DNA of 61,874 bases from positions 6,295 to 68,168 of the forward strand of contig PLXW01000119.1 of assembly GCA_003151595.1 (NCBI GenBank), read 5' to 3'. Below the pieces are notes generated by a model that saw only the letters and a list, made by a program, of their open reading frames with translations, made no database searches and was not told where the DNA came from. The DNA comes from Myxococcales bacterium. Its GTDB lineage: Bacteria > Myxococcota > Polyangia > Polyangiales > Polyangiaceae. Position numbers and translations under genes: made by a program. This document shows positions 50,482-59,063 of this stretch, in pieces (position 1 is the first letter of the stretch; the number at the start of each line of letters is the position of its first letter).

Positions 50482-51222
50482 ATGGGCGGAACTCGCGGGC
50501 GGCGGGCGTGTCGCTCTCTCGTGCGCCCGCTTCTGCATCGGAAGGGGCATCGGAAGGCGCGAATCGTCGACGATCACTTTGCGTGGCGCGCGGCCGTCCT
50601 GGCACCATGGCCCGACTTGGCCCCCCCCGACGCCATCGAGCTGCGGCTCATCGAGCGCCTCATCGCGCGCGACGAACGCGCGTTCAACGAGCTGGTGCGC
50701 GCGTACGAGCGGCGCGTGTTCGCGCTCGTGCTGCGGATGCTGGGCGATCGCGCGGAGGCCGAAGACCTGGCGCAGGAAGTGTTCGTACAGGTGTTCAAGG
50801 CCATCGGGTCGTTTCGCGGCGACTCGAAGCTGTCGACGTGGATCTACCGGATCGCGGTGAACCTCTGTAAGAACCGCTCGAAGTACCTGCGCGTGCGGCA
50901 CGCGGGCGAGCAAGACGAGCTCGAAGCGGTCGCCGAACGGGTGCCGCTCGGGGACGGGACGCGCGCGAACGTAGCGCACGTGTCGCGACCGGATGAAGCG
51001 CTGGGTGGCAAGCAGGTCGAGCAGATCGTGCAGCGCGCCATCCTGGCGATCGATCCCGAGTTCCGCGAGTGCCTCGTCCTGCGCGACGTCGAAGAGATGA
51101 GCTACGAGGACATCGGCGAGGTCACGGGGCTCCCGCCGGGCACCGTGAAGAGCCGCATCCACCGCGCGCGCGCGATGCTGCGTGAGATCGTCGAGCGCGA
51201 GCTCGGGGAGAAGATCGGATGA
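50482..51222 (+). CDS. ECF sigma factor (RpoE-like)
   Basis: About 246 residues from the ATG at 50482. The sigma region 2 begins near RLIERLIARDERAFNELVRA and includes DRAEAEDLAQEVFVQVFKAI; region 4 is YEDIGEVTGLPPGTVKSRIH. A TTG at 50617 would start directly in front of region 2 and removes a poorly conserved 45-residue stretch, so it is the likelier start. The following membrane protein overlaps it by four bases (ATGA). Confidence 0.92.
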   Translation: MGGTRGRRACRSLVRPLLHRKGHRKARIVDDHFAWRAAVLAPWPDLAPPDAIELRLIERLIARDERAFNELVRAYERRVFALVLRMLGDRAEAEDLAQEVFVQVFKAIGSFRGDSKLSTWIYRIAVNLCKNRSKYLRVRHAGEQDELEAVAERVPLGDGTRANVAHVSRPDEALGGKQVEQIVQRAILAIDPEFRECLVLRDVEEMSYEDIGEVTGLPPGTVKSRIHRARAMLREIVERELGEKIG

Positions 51223-51527
51223 CGACGCACGATCCGAACGATCCGAACGCGACGACCGAGAGCGAAGACCTCCGCGACTCGCGCGACGACGACGCCATGC
51301 GCGCGCTCCTCAAGCGCTCGCTCGACGTGAAGTCCCCCGCCGCCCCTCCACGCGAGCTGCTCCGCGGAGTTCAACGCCGCATCCGCACCCGATCGCGCGG
51401 CCGCTTCTTCGCCGACGGTTGGAGCACCAGCAATTCGCGCATCAACTACGCGCTCGTCGCCGTCATCATGCTCATCATCATCGGACTCGCGTACTTCGCG
51501 CTCGGGCCGCTCGGCGTGAGCAGGTAA
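51219..51527 (+). CDS. Small membrane protein, probable anti-sigma factor
   Basis: 102 residues. Acidic N-terminus (TTESEDLRDSRDDD), an RxRRRxR-type basic patch (LLRGVQRRIRTRSRGR) and one C-terminal membrane helix (YALVAVIMLIIIGLAYFAL). Coupled to the ECF sigma gene by ATGA overlap. No zinc-finger motif. Assignment from position and topology. Confidence 0.7.
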   Translation: MTTHDPNDPNATTESEDLRDSRDDDAMRALLKRSLDVKSPAAPPRELLRGVQRRIRTRSRGRFFADGWSTSNSRINYALVAVIMLIIIGLAYFALGPLGVSR

Positions 51528-51556
51528 CTGGGGAGGGCGTATGCTCGGGGAACTCA

Positions 51557-52156
51557 TTGTCCCCCGCCGAAGAGCTGATTCTCCCGTTCCCCGCGGTCAG
51601 GCGCCCCTGCGACCACGCGCGTAGCACGGTGCTCATCGGATCTCTCGACGCCGTGCGCGCTACCGGCCGGTTCGACGCCTACGTCGCCGCCCTTCCAAGA
51701 GAGCATCACGAGGCGCTTCTTCGCGCGGTCGCCGGCACGTGGGTCCCGATCTCCGTCGCGATCGCCCACTACACGGCGTGCGACGCCCTCGGGTACTCGC
51801 CGGACCAGGAGCTCAAGAACGGTCGCTTCACGTTCGACAGGGCGGGCACGACGATCTTCGGCACCGTGATGAAATTGGCGAAGGGCGCTGGTGTCACGCC
51901 GTGGACGCTGCTCACGCAGATGCAGCGCTTCTGGGGTCGCGGCTACGATGGCGGTGAGATCGCGATCTACAGGCTCGGCCCGAAAGAGGGGCGGATCGAG
52001 GTCGTGAACGTGCCGTTGCTCGACCGTCGGTACTACCGGAACGCTCTTCGCGGGATCTTGCTCTCGGCGATGGAGATGTTCTGCAGCAAGGCCTACGTGA
52101 CCGAGCGCCCGGGACGGCTTCCGTCGACCGTGACGTATCGGGTTCAGTGGGCGTGA
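51557..52156 (+). CDS. DUF2378-like (TIGR02265) myxobacterial protein
   Basis: 199 residues from TTG at 51557; a GTG start at 51629 is the alternative. Contains GTVMKLAKGAGVTPWTLLTQ, FWGRGYDGGEIAIYRLGPKE and RRYYRNALRGILLSAMEMFC, consistent with the DUF2378 family that is expanded in Myxococcus. Function unknown. Single-copy here. Confidence 0.65.
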   Translation: MSPAEELILPFPAVRRPCDHARSTVLIGSLDAVRATGRFDAYVAALPREHHEALLRAVAGTWVPISVAIAHYTACDALGYSPDQELKNGRFTFDRAGTTIFGTVMKLAKGAGVTPWTLLTQMQRFWGRGYDGGEIAIYRLGPKEGRIEVVNVPLLDRRYYRNALRGILLSAMEMFCSKAYVTERPGRLPSTVTYRVQWA

Positions 52157-52181
52157 GCGTGCTCGCCGCGCGCCCGAGCCT

Positions 52182-52598
52182 TCACTCCAGCCGCACCAGG
52201 TCCGGGGGCACCCACTCCGCCCGCGCCAGGTTCGAGAACAACAGCTCGCGCGAGTAGTGCGACAGCAAGTGATCCTTGCTCCCGCACTTCTCCAGCAGCG
52301 CTCCGAGCAGCGTCACGAACGGCTCGTCGCGTTCGCCCGCCCGCTCCTTCACGAACCGCGCGATGACCGCGATCCACGCGAGCGTGATCGTCTCGTGGTA
52401 CCCGTTCGGCGGACCGCCGACCGCGGCGTTGTACTTGCGAATGTTCGCGCGCATGCGCCGCGTCGCTTCCTCACGTCCGTGGGCGCGCACGTACGCCAGC
52501 GCCGTCGTCACGTGCGCGGCGTGTGTCCACTTCGCCCTGTCGAGCGTGCACGCTTCGAAGCCGGCGATGAGCGCGTCGGTCGCCTCGTCTCCCGTCAT
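52182..52598 (-). CDS. Conserved hypothetical protein
   Basis: 138 residues. Contains WTHAAHVTTALAYVRAHG and GGPPNGYHETITLAWIAV, with four histidines that might bind metal. C-terminal LLSHYSRELLFSNLARAEWV. No signal peptide. ATG overlaps the MFS stop by four bases (ATGA), so it is co-translated with that exporter. Function unknown. Confidence 0.8.
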   Translation of the reverse strand: MTGDEATDALIAGFEACTLDRAKWTHAAHVTTALAYVRAHGREEATRRMRANIRKYNAAVGGPPNGYHETITLAWIAVIARFVKERAGERDEPFVTLLGALLEKCGSKDHLLSHYSRELLFSNLARAEWVPPDLVRLE

Positions 52599-53902
52599 CG
52601 AACGCTCGCCGGGAGCGGCGTCACCAGCGGATCGCTCATCGTCGGTTGCGCGTCCCACGTCGGCAGCCCGAGGCGCGAGCTCCACGCCGCCGCGACGAGG
52701 CAGCCGATCGCCGCGATCATCGTCGTGTTCCCCACGCCCACCTGATTCGCCAGCACGCCGCCCAGGCTCGACCCGGCCGACCACGACACCAGGAACGCCA
52801 CTTGATAGAGCGCCAGCACGCGCGACTTCACGTACGCCGGCGCCGAGAGCTGCACGAGCGCGTTGAGCGACGAGAGCGACGCGATCCATCCGACGCCCGC
52901 CGGCAACAGCAGGAGCACCGCGATCGTGAGCGAGTGCGTCTGACTCATCAGGAGCACCGAGAGGCCGTACATCGCCATCGCGCCGGCCACGAGCGGGCGG
53001 GCGTGCATCGTCACGCGCCATCGCTGGAGGAGCAGCGCGCCGACGACGGCGCCCACGCCGATCGCGCCGAGCATCAACCCGTACCCGCGCGCGTTCGTCC
53101 CGATGACCACCTTCGCGAACACCGGCAAGAGCGCCGGGACGCTCGCCGCCGCGAACCCGAACACGGCCACCGCGATGTGCGGCGCTTGCAGGTTCTTCGA
53201 GTTGCGCACCGTGCGAACCGCGGCGAAGAGCGCGCGCACGATCGGCTCCTTCCGCCGCTTCTTCGCCACGGCGACCGAGCGCGCCGCCGCTTGCTTGAAG
53301 GCGTCTTGCCGGCGCAGCACTTCGATGACGGCGAGGAAGCTCAGCGCGTTGAGGAAGAACGCCATCCCCGGCCCGCGCGACGCGAGCACGAGCCCACCGA
53401 GCGCCGGACCGACCGCGCGCGCGATGTTGAACGCCACCGAGTTCAACGTGACCGCTTCGGCCGTGAGCGCGCGCGGCACGAGCTCCGGGAGGATCGAGTT
53501 CCACGACGGCGACGACAGCGCCGAGCCGATGCCCAGCCCCGCGCTCGAGATCAGGAGCACCGCGGGCGTCGCCCAGCCGAGCCACGTCGCGATCGCGAGC
53601 AGCAGCGAGCAGCTCATTTGCACCGTCTGCGCGACGAGCAGGATCTTCCGACGGTCCGCGCGATCGGCCAGCACGCCCGCCGGCATCATCAGGAGAAACG
53701 CCGGCACGGTGAACGACGTCGTCAGCATCGCCACGAGGAAAGCGTTCGTCGTGAGCGAGAGCATCAGCCAGCTCTCACCGACGTCCTGCACGAACGTGCC
53801 GACGTTCGAAAAGATCGCCGCGATCCAGATCGCGCGGAAGGCTTCGTGGGCGAGCGGCGAAGAGGCGAGAAGAGACGCGCGTGGCGTAGGTGGTGGAGAC
53901 AT
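52595..53902 (-). CDS. Major facilitator superfamily exporter (EntS-like)
   Basis: 435 residues, twelve predicted membrane helices. N-terminal helix FRAIWIAAIFSNVGTFVQDV and the conserved loop GVLADRADRRKILL between helices 2 and 3 place it in the MFS_3 group (enterobactin exporter type). Full length. Followed by the conserved hypothetical gene with a 4-base overlap. Substrate unknown. Confidence 0.92.
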   Translation of the reverse strand: MSPPPTPRASLLASSPLAHEAFRAIWIAAIFSNVGTFVQDVGESWLMLSLTTNAFLVAMLTTSFTVPAFLLMMPAGVLADRADRRKILLVAQTVQMSCSLLLAIATWLGWATPAVLLISSAGLGIGSALSSPSWNSILPELVPRALTAEAVTLNSVAFNIARAVGPALGGLVLASRGPGMAFFLNALSFLAVIEVLRRQDAFKQAAARSVAVAKKRRKEPIVRALFAAVRTVRNSKNLQAPHIAVAVFGFAAASVPALLPVFAKVVIGTNARGYGLMLGAIGVGAVVGALLLQRWRVTMHARPLVAGAMAMYGLSVLLMSQTHSLTIAVLLLLPAGVGWIASLSSLNALVQLSAPAYVKSRVLALYQVAFLVSWSAGSSLGGVLANQVGVGNTTMIAAIGCLVAAAWSSRLGLPTWDAQPTMSDPLVTPLPASVR

Positions 53903-54051
53903 CGTCGGAGTCGTTTCGTTACGTCGCGTGCAAAACGTAAGTAGGGCCCCGCGGGCGAATTACCAGCCCACGAGTGCACGCAACCATTGTGACCCGAGGC
54001 CGCACGATGGCAACTTCAACGCGTTTGCGCTGACACGCATTCCAAGCGTGA

Positions 54052-54152
54052 ACCCTCACCCCCGGCCCCTCTCCCGCAAGGGGAGAGGGGAGGAGAGATC
54101 ACAATGCGCTCCCCCTCTCCCCTTGCGGGAGAGGGGGCTGGGGGGTGAGGGT
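54052..54152. repeat. REP-like palindromic repeat
   Basis: Two nearly identical inverted arms of about 40 bases (left 54052-54090, right 54112-54152) around a 21-base centre. Each arm is itself a small palindrome, CCCCTCTCCC-GCAA-GGGAGAGGGG. The core (CCCTCACCCCCGGCCCCTCT) is a repeat type that I know to be widespread in GC-rich bacterial intergenic regions. It lies between the convergent MFS gene and PP2C gene ends... on the divergent side of MFS. Confidence 0.85.
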
Positions 54153-54193
54153 GCGCGGGGAGAGACGCAGCGACCGCCACTACTCGACAGCCG

Positions 54194-54967
54194 CTATTGA
54201 ACCCAGCGCGCCAGCACCACCGTGATGTTGTCCGGTCCGCCGTTCGCGTTCGCCCGCTCGATCATCTTCGTGGCCGCGGTCTTCAGGTCGCCGTTTTGCG
54301 TGCAGCTCTGGAGGATCTCGTCGTCCGTCACCGGACCCGACAGTCCATCCGAGCACAGCAAGTACAGATCGCCCGCGCGCGGCTGCTCGAAGCGCGTGTC
54401 GACCTTCACGGTGTCCTTCATGCCGAGCGCGCGCACGATGACGTTCTTGTGCGGGAAGTTCGCGATCTCCTCGGGCGTGAGGCGCTTCATCTTGATGTAG
54501 TCGTTCAGCAGCGAGTGGTCCTCGGTGAGCTGCTCTATCTTGCCGTCGCGCATCCGGTAGATCCGCGAGTCGCCGACGTGCGCGATGTACACGCCGTCTT
54601 CCACCGCGAACATCGTCACGATCGTCGTGCCCATCCCGCGCTGCCGCGGATCGCGCTGCGCGCTCTCGTAGATGCGCAGGTTCGCCAGCTTGATGCCCGT
54701 GATGAGCCGGTTCTCCTCGTAGCCCTTCGAGCGGTCCATCTTGTAGGGCCACGTTCGCTCGGGATCGTTCGCGGTGGCCGCGAAGAACTCCTTCAGCGAG
54801 TCGACCGCCATCTTCGCCGCGACCTCGCCCGAGGCGTGGCCGCCCATCCCATCGGCGACGATGTACAAACCGCTCTCTTCGAGGATCGAGAAATTGTCCT
54901 CGTTGTGAGTGCGTTTCATGCCGACGTTTGTCTCGCCGGCGACTTCGATTCGGAGCGGTCCGCTCAT
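54194..54967 (-). CDS. PP2C-family Ser/Thr phosphatase
   Basis: 257 residues. PP2C motifs are complete: MKRTHNEDNF, VADGMGGHASGEVAA (metal Asp and Gly), MGTTIVTMF, HVGDSRIYRMRDG, LLCSDGLSG and GPDNITVVLARW. Cytoplasmic, no membrane segment. It probably reverses phosphorylation by the Hanks kinases, two of which are in this window. Shared context not otherwise visible. Confidence 0.95.
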   Translation of the reverse strand: MSGPLRIEVAGETNVGMKRTHNEDNFSILEESGLYIVADGMGGHASGEVAAKMAVDSLKEFFAATANDPERTWPYKMDRSKGYEENRLITGIKLANLRIYESAQRDPRQRGMGTTIVTMFAVEDGVYIAHVGDSRIYRMRDGKIEQLTEDHSLLNDYIKMKRLTPEEIANFPHKNVIVRALGMKDTVKVDTRFEQPRAGDLYLLCSDGLSGPVTDDEILQSCTQNGDLKTAATKMIERANANGGPDNITVVLARWVQ

Positions 54968-55032
54968 CAGGTAGTGGACGATCGTGGCAAGCCGACGGGC
55001 GGCGTGTCAACACGTTCGCCGGCTATCGTCAT

Positions 55033-55731
55033 TTAGAGCGGCGTACAGGCGAAAGTGGGGCCACCGTCCTCGGTCGGCATGCTGAAAACGCCGCAGAGCT
55101 CGTACGTGCGCCCGTCCGGGCAGGATTGGATGACGCAGGGGCCGGCGTCGCCGCACTCGCCGTTCGTCCTGCAAAGCTGGAGAAGCGTCGTTTTGCACGA
55201 GGCCGAGCAGTGCGAATCCACGTAGGGGGGGGCCGGGTCGCCGCCGTCGGCGCCGGCGTCTCGCAGGTTCACGCTCCCGCAGCACACGTCGCCGACGATG
55301 CAATCGGCAGATTCGTTGCACGAGATCGCGCCGCCGCCCGTCGGGCAGGCGATGAGCGACGTGAAGCACGCCCCCCCCTCGTCGTCGGTGCAGCACTGGT
55401 CGCCGGCGAAGGCGTTGCACGTGTTGCCGCCGCCGCCGCACTTGATGATGCCGGGCGTCACCTTCGCGCCGCCGTCCGGGATGTCGGCGGCGTCGACCGA
55501 GTTCAGCGGGATGAATGCGTCGAAGTCGGCGTCGGGGACGAACTCGGACGGCGCGTCCTCGTTCCCCACGAAGCCGGAGGCATCGGCGTCGCTCGCGAAG
55601 CCGCCGTCACCCCCGCCAGGCTTGTTCCCGCCGAGCAGATCGTTCGAGTCGCTGCTGCAGGCGACGATGAGGGCGGGGACGACGCCGGCGAGGACGAGCG
55701 TGAGCGAAGCGAGGACACGAAGCGTGCGCAT
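55033..55731 (-). CDS. Cysteine-rich lipoprotein
   Basis: 232 residues. Lipobox ALIVAC (Cys25), an Asp/Gly-rich spacer, and about 18 cysteines in a pattern (NTCNAFAGDQCCTDDEGGAC, CNESADCIVGDVCC, CRTNGECGDAGPCVIQSC) also seen in the next gene. Paralogous to 55757-56278. Probably a disulfide-rich surface protein. Function unknown. Confidence 0.8.
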   Translation of the reverse strand: MRTLRVLASLTLVLAGVVPALIVACSSDSNDLLGGNKPGGGDGGFASDADASGFVGNEDAPSEFVPDADFDAFIPLNSVDAADIPDGGAKVTPGIIKCGGGGNTCNAFAGDQCCTDDEGGACFTSLIACPTGGGAISCNESADCIVGDVCCGSVNLRDAGADGGDPAPPYVDSHCSASCKTTLLQLCRTNGECGDAGPCVIQSCPDGRTYELCGVFSMPTEDGGPTFACTPL

Positions 55732-55756
55732 CGAGGAAACTTAGCAGGCGCGCGCG

Positions 55757-56278
55757 TTACTGCTGCGTGCAGCCGTTTCCGAGCTGACAGAGCTCGGCGA
55801 AGAGGTTGCCGTTGCAAAGCTGGACGAGGCACGTGCCGCTGACTCCGCAGTCGGAGTTCAGGCGGCACGACTGCTGTTGGGCGGGGCAGTTCGGCTGACA
55901 GGAGAAGGTGTTGCCGGTCAAGCAGCAGAGCTGATTGTTCGTGCAATCGGCGTTCTCGTCGCACTCGAACAGCCACTGGTTCGCGCCGTTGCACGTCGTC
56001 GTCCCTTCGGGCTGGCACTGGCCCGTGCTCGTGCCGTTCGTGCAGCACGCCTGCGCGGTGGGCGGGGAGCAGAGCTCGGTGCCGTTCACGCTGGCGCCGT
56101 TGCAGTCGATCTCTTGCGGCGTGCTCGGATGGCCCGCGGTCGGGATCGAGCTGCTCGACGAGACCACCGGCGTCGAGCCCGGCCCTCCGCTGCCGCTCGA
56201 CGTGAACGAGCACGCGGCGACCAGACACCCGAGCCACGCCACGGCGAACGCTCTCGACGGATCGCGCATGAAGAGCAT
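55757..56278 (-). CDS. Cysteine-rich lipoprotein, paralogue of the neighbour
   Basis: 173 residues. Lipobox LVAAC (Cys23). Cysteine pattern close to the neighbour: CDENADCTNNQLCCLTGNTF, CRLNSDCGVSGTCLVQLC. Two tandem paralogues of differing length suggest local duplication. Function unknown. Confidence 0.8.
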   Translation of the reverse strand: MLFMRDPSRAFAVAWLGCLVAACSFTSSGSGGPGSTPVVSSSSSIPTAGHPSTPQEIDCNGASVNGTELCSPPTAQACCTNGTSTGQCQPEGTTTCNGANQWLFECDENADCTNNQLCCLTGNTFSCQPNCPAQQQSCRLNSDCGVSGTCLVQLCNGNLFAELCQLGNGCTQQ

Positions 56279-56365
56279 TGTCGCGCGCGAACGGCGCGCA
56301 TGTCTATGTCGATGGGGACGTGAGTGCGGACGTGAAAGCGAACGTGGATGCCGGACGTGGACCGG

Positions 56366-57472
56366 TCACGGCGCGGAGCGGAGAACGACGGGCACGTCGC
56401 GGAAAGAAGCGTTCGACGCCTCGCTTCGGGCGTCTTTCGCGTCGCGGCCGCCGAGGACCAGGAGCTTCACCGTCTCGCCGATGGCGTGCTTGGCGATCGC
56501 CTCGGCGAGCTTCTCCGGCGTCTCCACCGGCTGGCCGTCGACCGCGATGATGCGATCGGCCCCCGCGTCGCCGGTCGCCGCCTTCAGCCCCGCCTTCTGC
56601 GCAGGGCTCTGCGGCGCCACCGCCATCACGCGCACGCCGTGCACGGCGCCGCTCGTGTCGGGCTCACCCGCGATGCCGAGCCACGGCGTCGGCGCCACCG
56701 CGTCGGGCGGCGTCTTCGAGAGGAACGAGAGCAGCGCGCTCACCGGCGCACCGATGAGCGTCGGCGCGCATGCGATGGGGCCGGTCTTCGCCGCGTCTTC
56801 GCGCGAGCCCACCGCGAGCTTGCACGCCCGCACCAGCACGCCCACCACCGTCGCTTGCTGATCCAGGATCGGCGCGCCCGCGACCGGCAGCGCGTTGTGC
56901 ACCTCGACGTCGAGCGCGTCGATCAGCGACTCGCCTTGTCGTGAGATCGCGTCGGTGCGCCCCTTGAAGTGCACCGGCAGCGCGATCGGTCGCGCGCCCA
57001 TGCGCGGAGGGATCGGCGCGCGGAGATCGGTCGTCGCCGGATCGAGCTGACTCGCCGTGAGGCCGTCTTTCCAGTGAATCGTGCGCGGCACGAGCAGCGC
57101 GAGATCCCACGCCGCGTCGCGATGGCCGACCTTCGCGTGCACGACCGCGCCGTCGGCGTACTGAACGTCGATCGCCTCGGCTCCGCCGAGCGCCGACAGC
57201 GACGTGAGGATGCGCCCGTCGCCCGCCAGGACCGTTCCGAAGCCGAGCAGCCGACCGTCGCGCTGAAGGAGCACGACACCTCGCCGCACTCGCTCGAGCA
57301 TCGACGGGGCGGCGCTTCCCGTCGGCGCGGCGTCGGGGGCCGGGGCGGCGTCGGGCGCGGGGCGGTTCGTGAGGACCGGGTTCGCGCCGTTCGCCTGCGC
57401 GTGCGCCGGCGGCGCCGCGAGGACGGTGAACGAGAGCGCAGCGAGGACCACGGCGGTACGCACGGACGGCAT
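56366..57472 (-). CDS. HtrA/DegP-like PDZ protein, catalytically inactive
   Basis: 368 residues. Signal peptide (1-26, ending AHAQA), trypsin-like S1C fold and one PDZ domain (about 264-345, GVRVMAVAPQSPAQKAGL). Active site: the His position (consensus LTNxHV) is Ser93 in ILTSLSAL, Asp123 is kept in AWDLALL, and the Ser position (GNSGGP) is Ala198 in VAGAP. So the fold remains but the protease cannot act; it may be a chaperone-like or binding protein. Confidence 0.87.
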   Translation of the reverse strand: MPSVRTAVVLAALSFTVLAAPPAHAQANGANPVLTNRPAPDAAPAPDAAPTGSAAPSMLERVRRGVVLLQRDGRLLGFGTVLAGDGRILTSLSALGGAEAIDVQYADGAVVHAKVGHRDAAWDLALLVPRTIHWKDGLTASQLDPATTDLRAPIPPRMGARPIALPVHFKGRTDAISRQGESLIDALDVEVHNALPVAGAPILDQQATVVGVLVRACKLAVGSREDAAKTGPIACAPTLIGAPVSALLSFLSKTPPDAVAPTPWLGIAGEPDTSGAVHGVRVMAVAPQSPAQKAGLKAATGDAGADRIIAVDGQPVETPEKLAEAIAKHAIGETVKLLVLGGRDAKDARSEASNASFRDVPVVLRSAP

Positions 57473-57758
57473 TGTAGCGCCCAAGGAGTGCAAGAGACTT
57501 GCCGCGTGGCGGCGCGTCGTCGGCGACCTCCGCGAGCTCGTCCGATCCCTGTTCGGCGGCCGCAGCGATGCGCCGAGATCGCCGCTGCGCACACCTCGCA
57601 CACGCTCCCGCGACGCCACGCCAGGGGCGCTCCGATCGCACGCACTGTGGACGCGCGTTGGCAGTCGACGACGTGCCTCCGCGTTCTCGCCGCCAGGTCG
57701 CCGCGAGCTTCTCGCCTTGACAGAGAGGCACGCGTCGGTGTGAATCGCGGCAAATCGC

Positions 57759-57971
57759 ATGAGCGCCGACCACGATTCGCACGACTCTCCCCCCGCGCCT
57801 CCCGAGCCGCAGACGCCGCTGTGGCTCACCCTCACCGGAGGAGCGCTCTTCTTCCTCGTGGCGATGTGGTGGCTCACCTCGCTCGCGGCCGATCAACGCA
57901 AGGCCGCGTCCGGCGCCACGCCCGACACCGGAGCCCAGGCGGCGCCCGCGCAGTCGGCCGCTGCGCGCTGA
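57759..57971 (+). CDS. Small membrane protein, unknown function
   Basis: 70 residues with one membrane helix (LTLTGGALFFLVAMWWLTSL) and a polar Ala/Gln tail. ATG start. ArgC begins 21 bases later, so co-transcription is possible. No family recognised. Confidence 0.6.
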   Translation: MSADHDSHDSPPAPPEPQTPLWLTLTGGALFFLVAMWWLTSLAADQRKAASGATPDTGAQAAPAQSAAAR

Positions 57972-57992
57972 GACGCTGAGCAGGGCCGGGGC

Positions 57993-59063
57993 GTGAAGCG
58001 ATCGCGTGAGTCGAGCGTGGCGCGCGTCGGCGTCGTCGGCGCGACGGGGTACTCCGGTGCGCTCGCCGCGCGGCTCCTGGCGACGCATCCGTCGTTCGCG
58101 CTGACGTTCTGCACGTCGGACGCGGCGAAGGGAGAAGCGGTCGCGTTGCGGCTGGGCGTGCCGACCGATCTGGCCTTCGTGCCCAACGCCGAAGCTCCGG
58201 CGCTGGCGAGCGACGTCGATGCGATCGTCCTCGCGACCCCCGCGGAGGTGAGCGCGCGCCTGGCGCCGGCAATGCTCGAGGCGGGGAAGGTCGTGGTCGA
58301 TCTCTCCGGTGCGTTTCGCCTGGGTGCCGAACGCGACTACGCGACCTGGTACGGCTTCGCGCATCCGAGCGTCGCGCTGCTCGATCGCGCGCACTACGGC
58401 CTCCCCGAGCTGTTCGGCGCCGCCGCGCGCGCGACCGACGGCTCGGCTCTCGTCGCCAACCCCGGGTGCTATCCGACCGCGGCGCTCCTGGCGATCACGC
58501 CGCTCGTTCGCGCGGGGCTCGTCGAATCGCGCGGGATCATCATCGACGCAAAGTCGGGCGTGACCGGCGCGGGGCGGCAGGCGAAGGAGGAGTACTCGTT
58601 CGCCGAGGTCGACGAAGACGTCCGCGCGTACAAGCTCCTCTCGCACCAGCACACGCCCGAGATCGCGCGCCACCTCGCCCGCGCGACGAACCGCGACGAC
58701 TCCGAGATCGCGCTCACGTTCACGCCGCACCTGATCCCCGTGCGCCGCGGCATCCTCGCCACCTGCTACGCCCGCCCTCGCGGCGGCGTGACCGCGCGCG
58801 CGATCGCCAACTGCCTCACCGAGGCGTACGGCGCGTCGCGCTTCGTCGACGTCGTCGCGCCCGAGAAGGTGACGCTCGGCGCCGTCGTGGGGACGAATCG
58901 CGCGCGTGTCGGCGCGGTGTCGAACGGTGACGTCGTGGTGATCGTGGCGTCGATCGACAACCTGCTCAAGGGCGCAGCCGGTCAGGCCGTCCAGAACTTG
59001 AACCTGCTCTTCGGTCTCGACGAAACGAGCGGGTTGGCGCAGCTTCAGCGAACCGTTCCATGA
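57993..59063 (+). CDS. argC: N-acetyl-gamma-glutamyl-phosphate reductase
   Basis: 356 residues. NADP-dependent step of arginine synthesis. NADP motif GVVGATGYSGALAARLL (13-29), active-site Cys159 in NPGCYPTA, the conserved AKSGVTGAGRQAKEEY and HTPEI. GTG start. Followed by the argJ-argB fusion, which starts four bases before the argC stop, so the two are coupled. Confidence 0.96.
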   Translation: MKRSRESSVARVGVVGATGYSGALAARLLATHPSFALTFCTSDAAKGEAVALRLGVPTDLAFVPNAEAPALASDVDAIVLATPAEVSARLAPAMLEAGKVVVDLSGAFRLGAERDYATWYGFAHPSVALLDRAHYGLPELFGAAARATDGSALVANPGCYPTAALLAITPLVRAGLVESRGIIIDAKSGVTGAGRQAKEEYSFAEVDEDVRAYKLLSHQHTPEIARHLARATNRDDSEIALTFTPHLIPVRRGILATCYARPRGGVTARAIANCLTEAYGASRFVDVVAPEKVTLGAVVGTNRARVGAVSNGDVVVIVASIDNLLKGAAGQAVQNLNLLFGLDETSGLAQLQRTVP

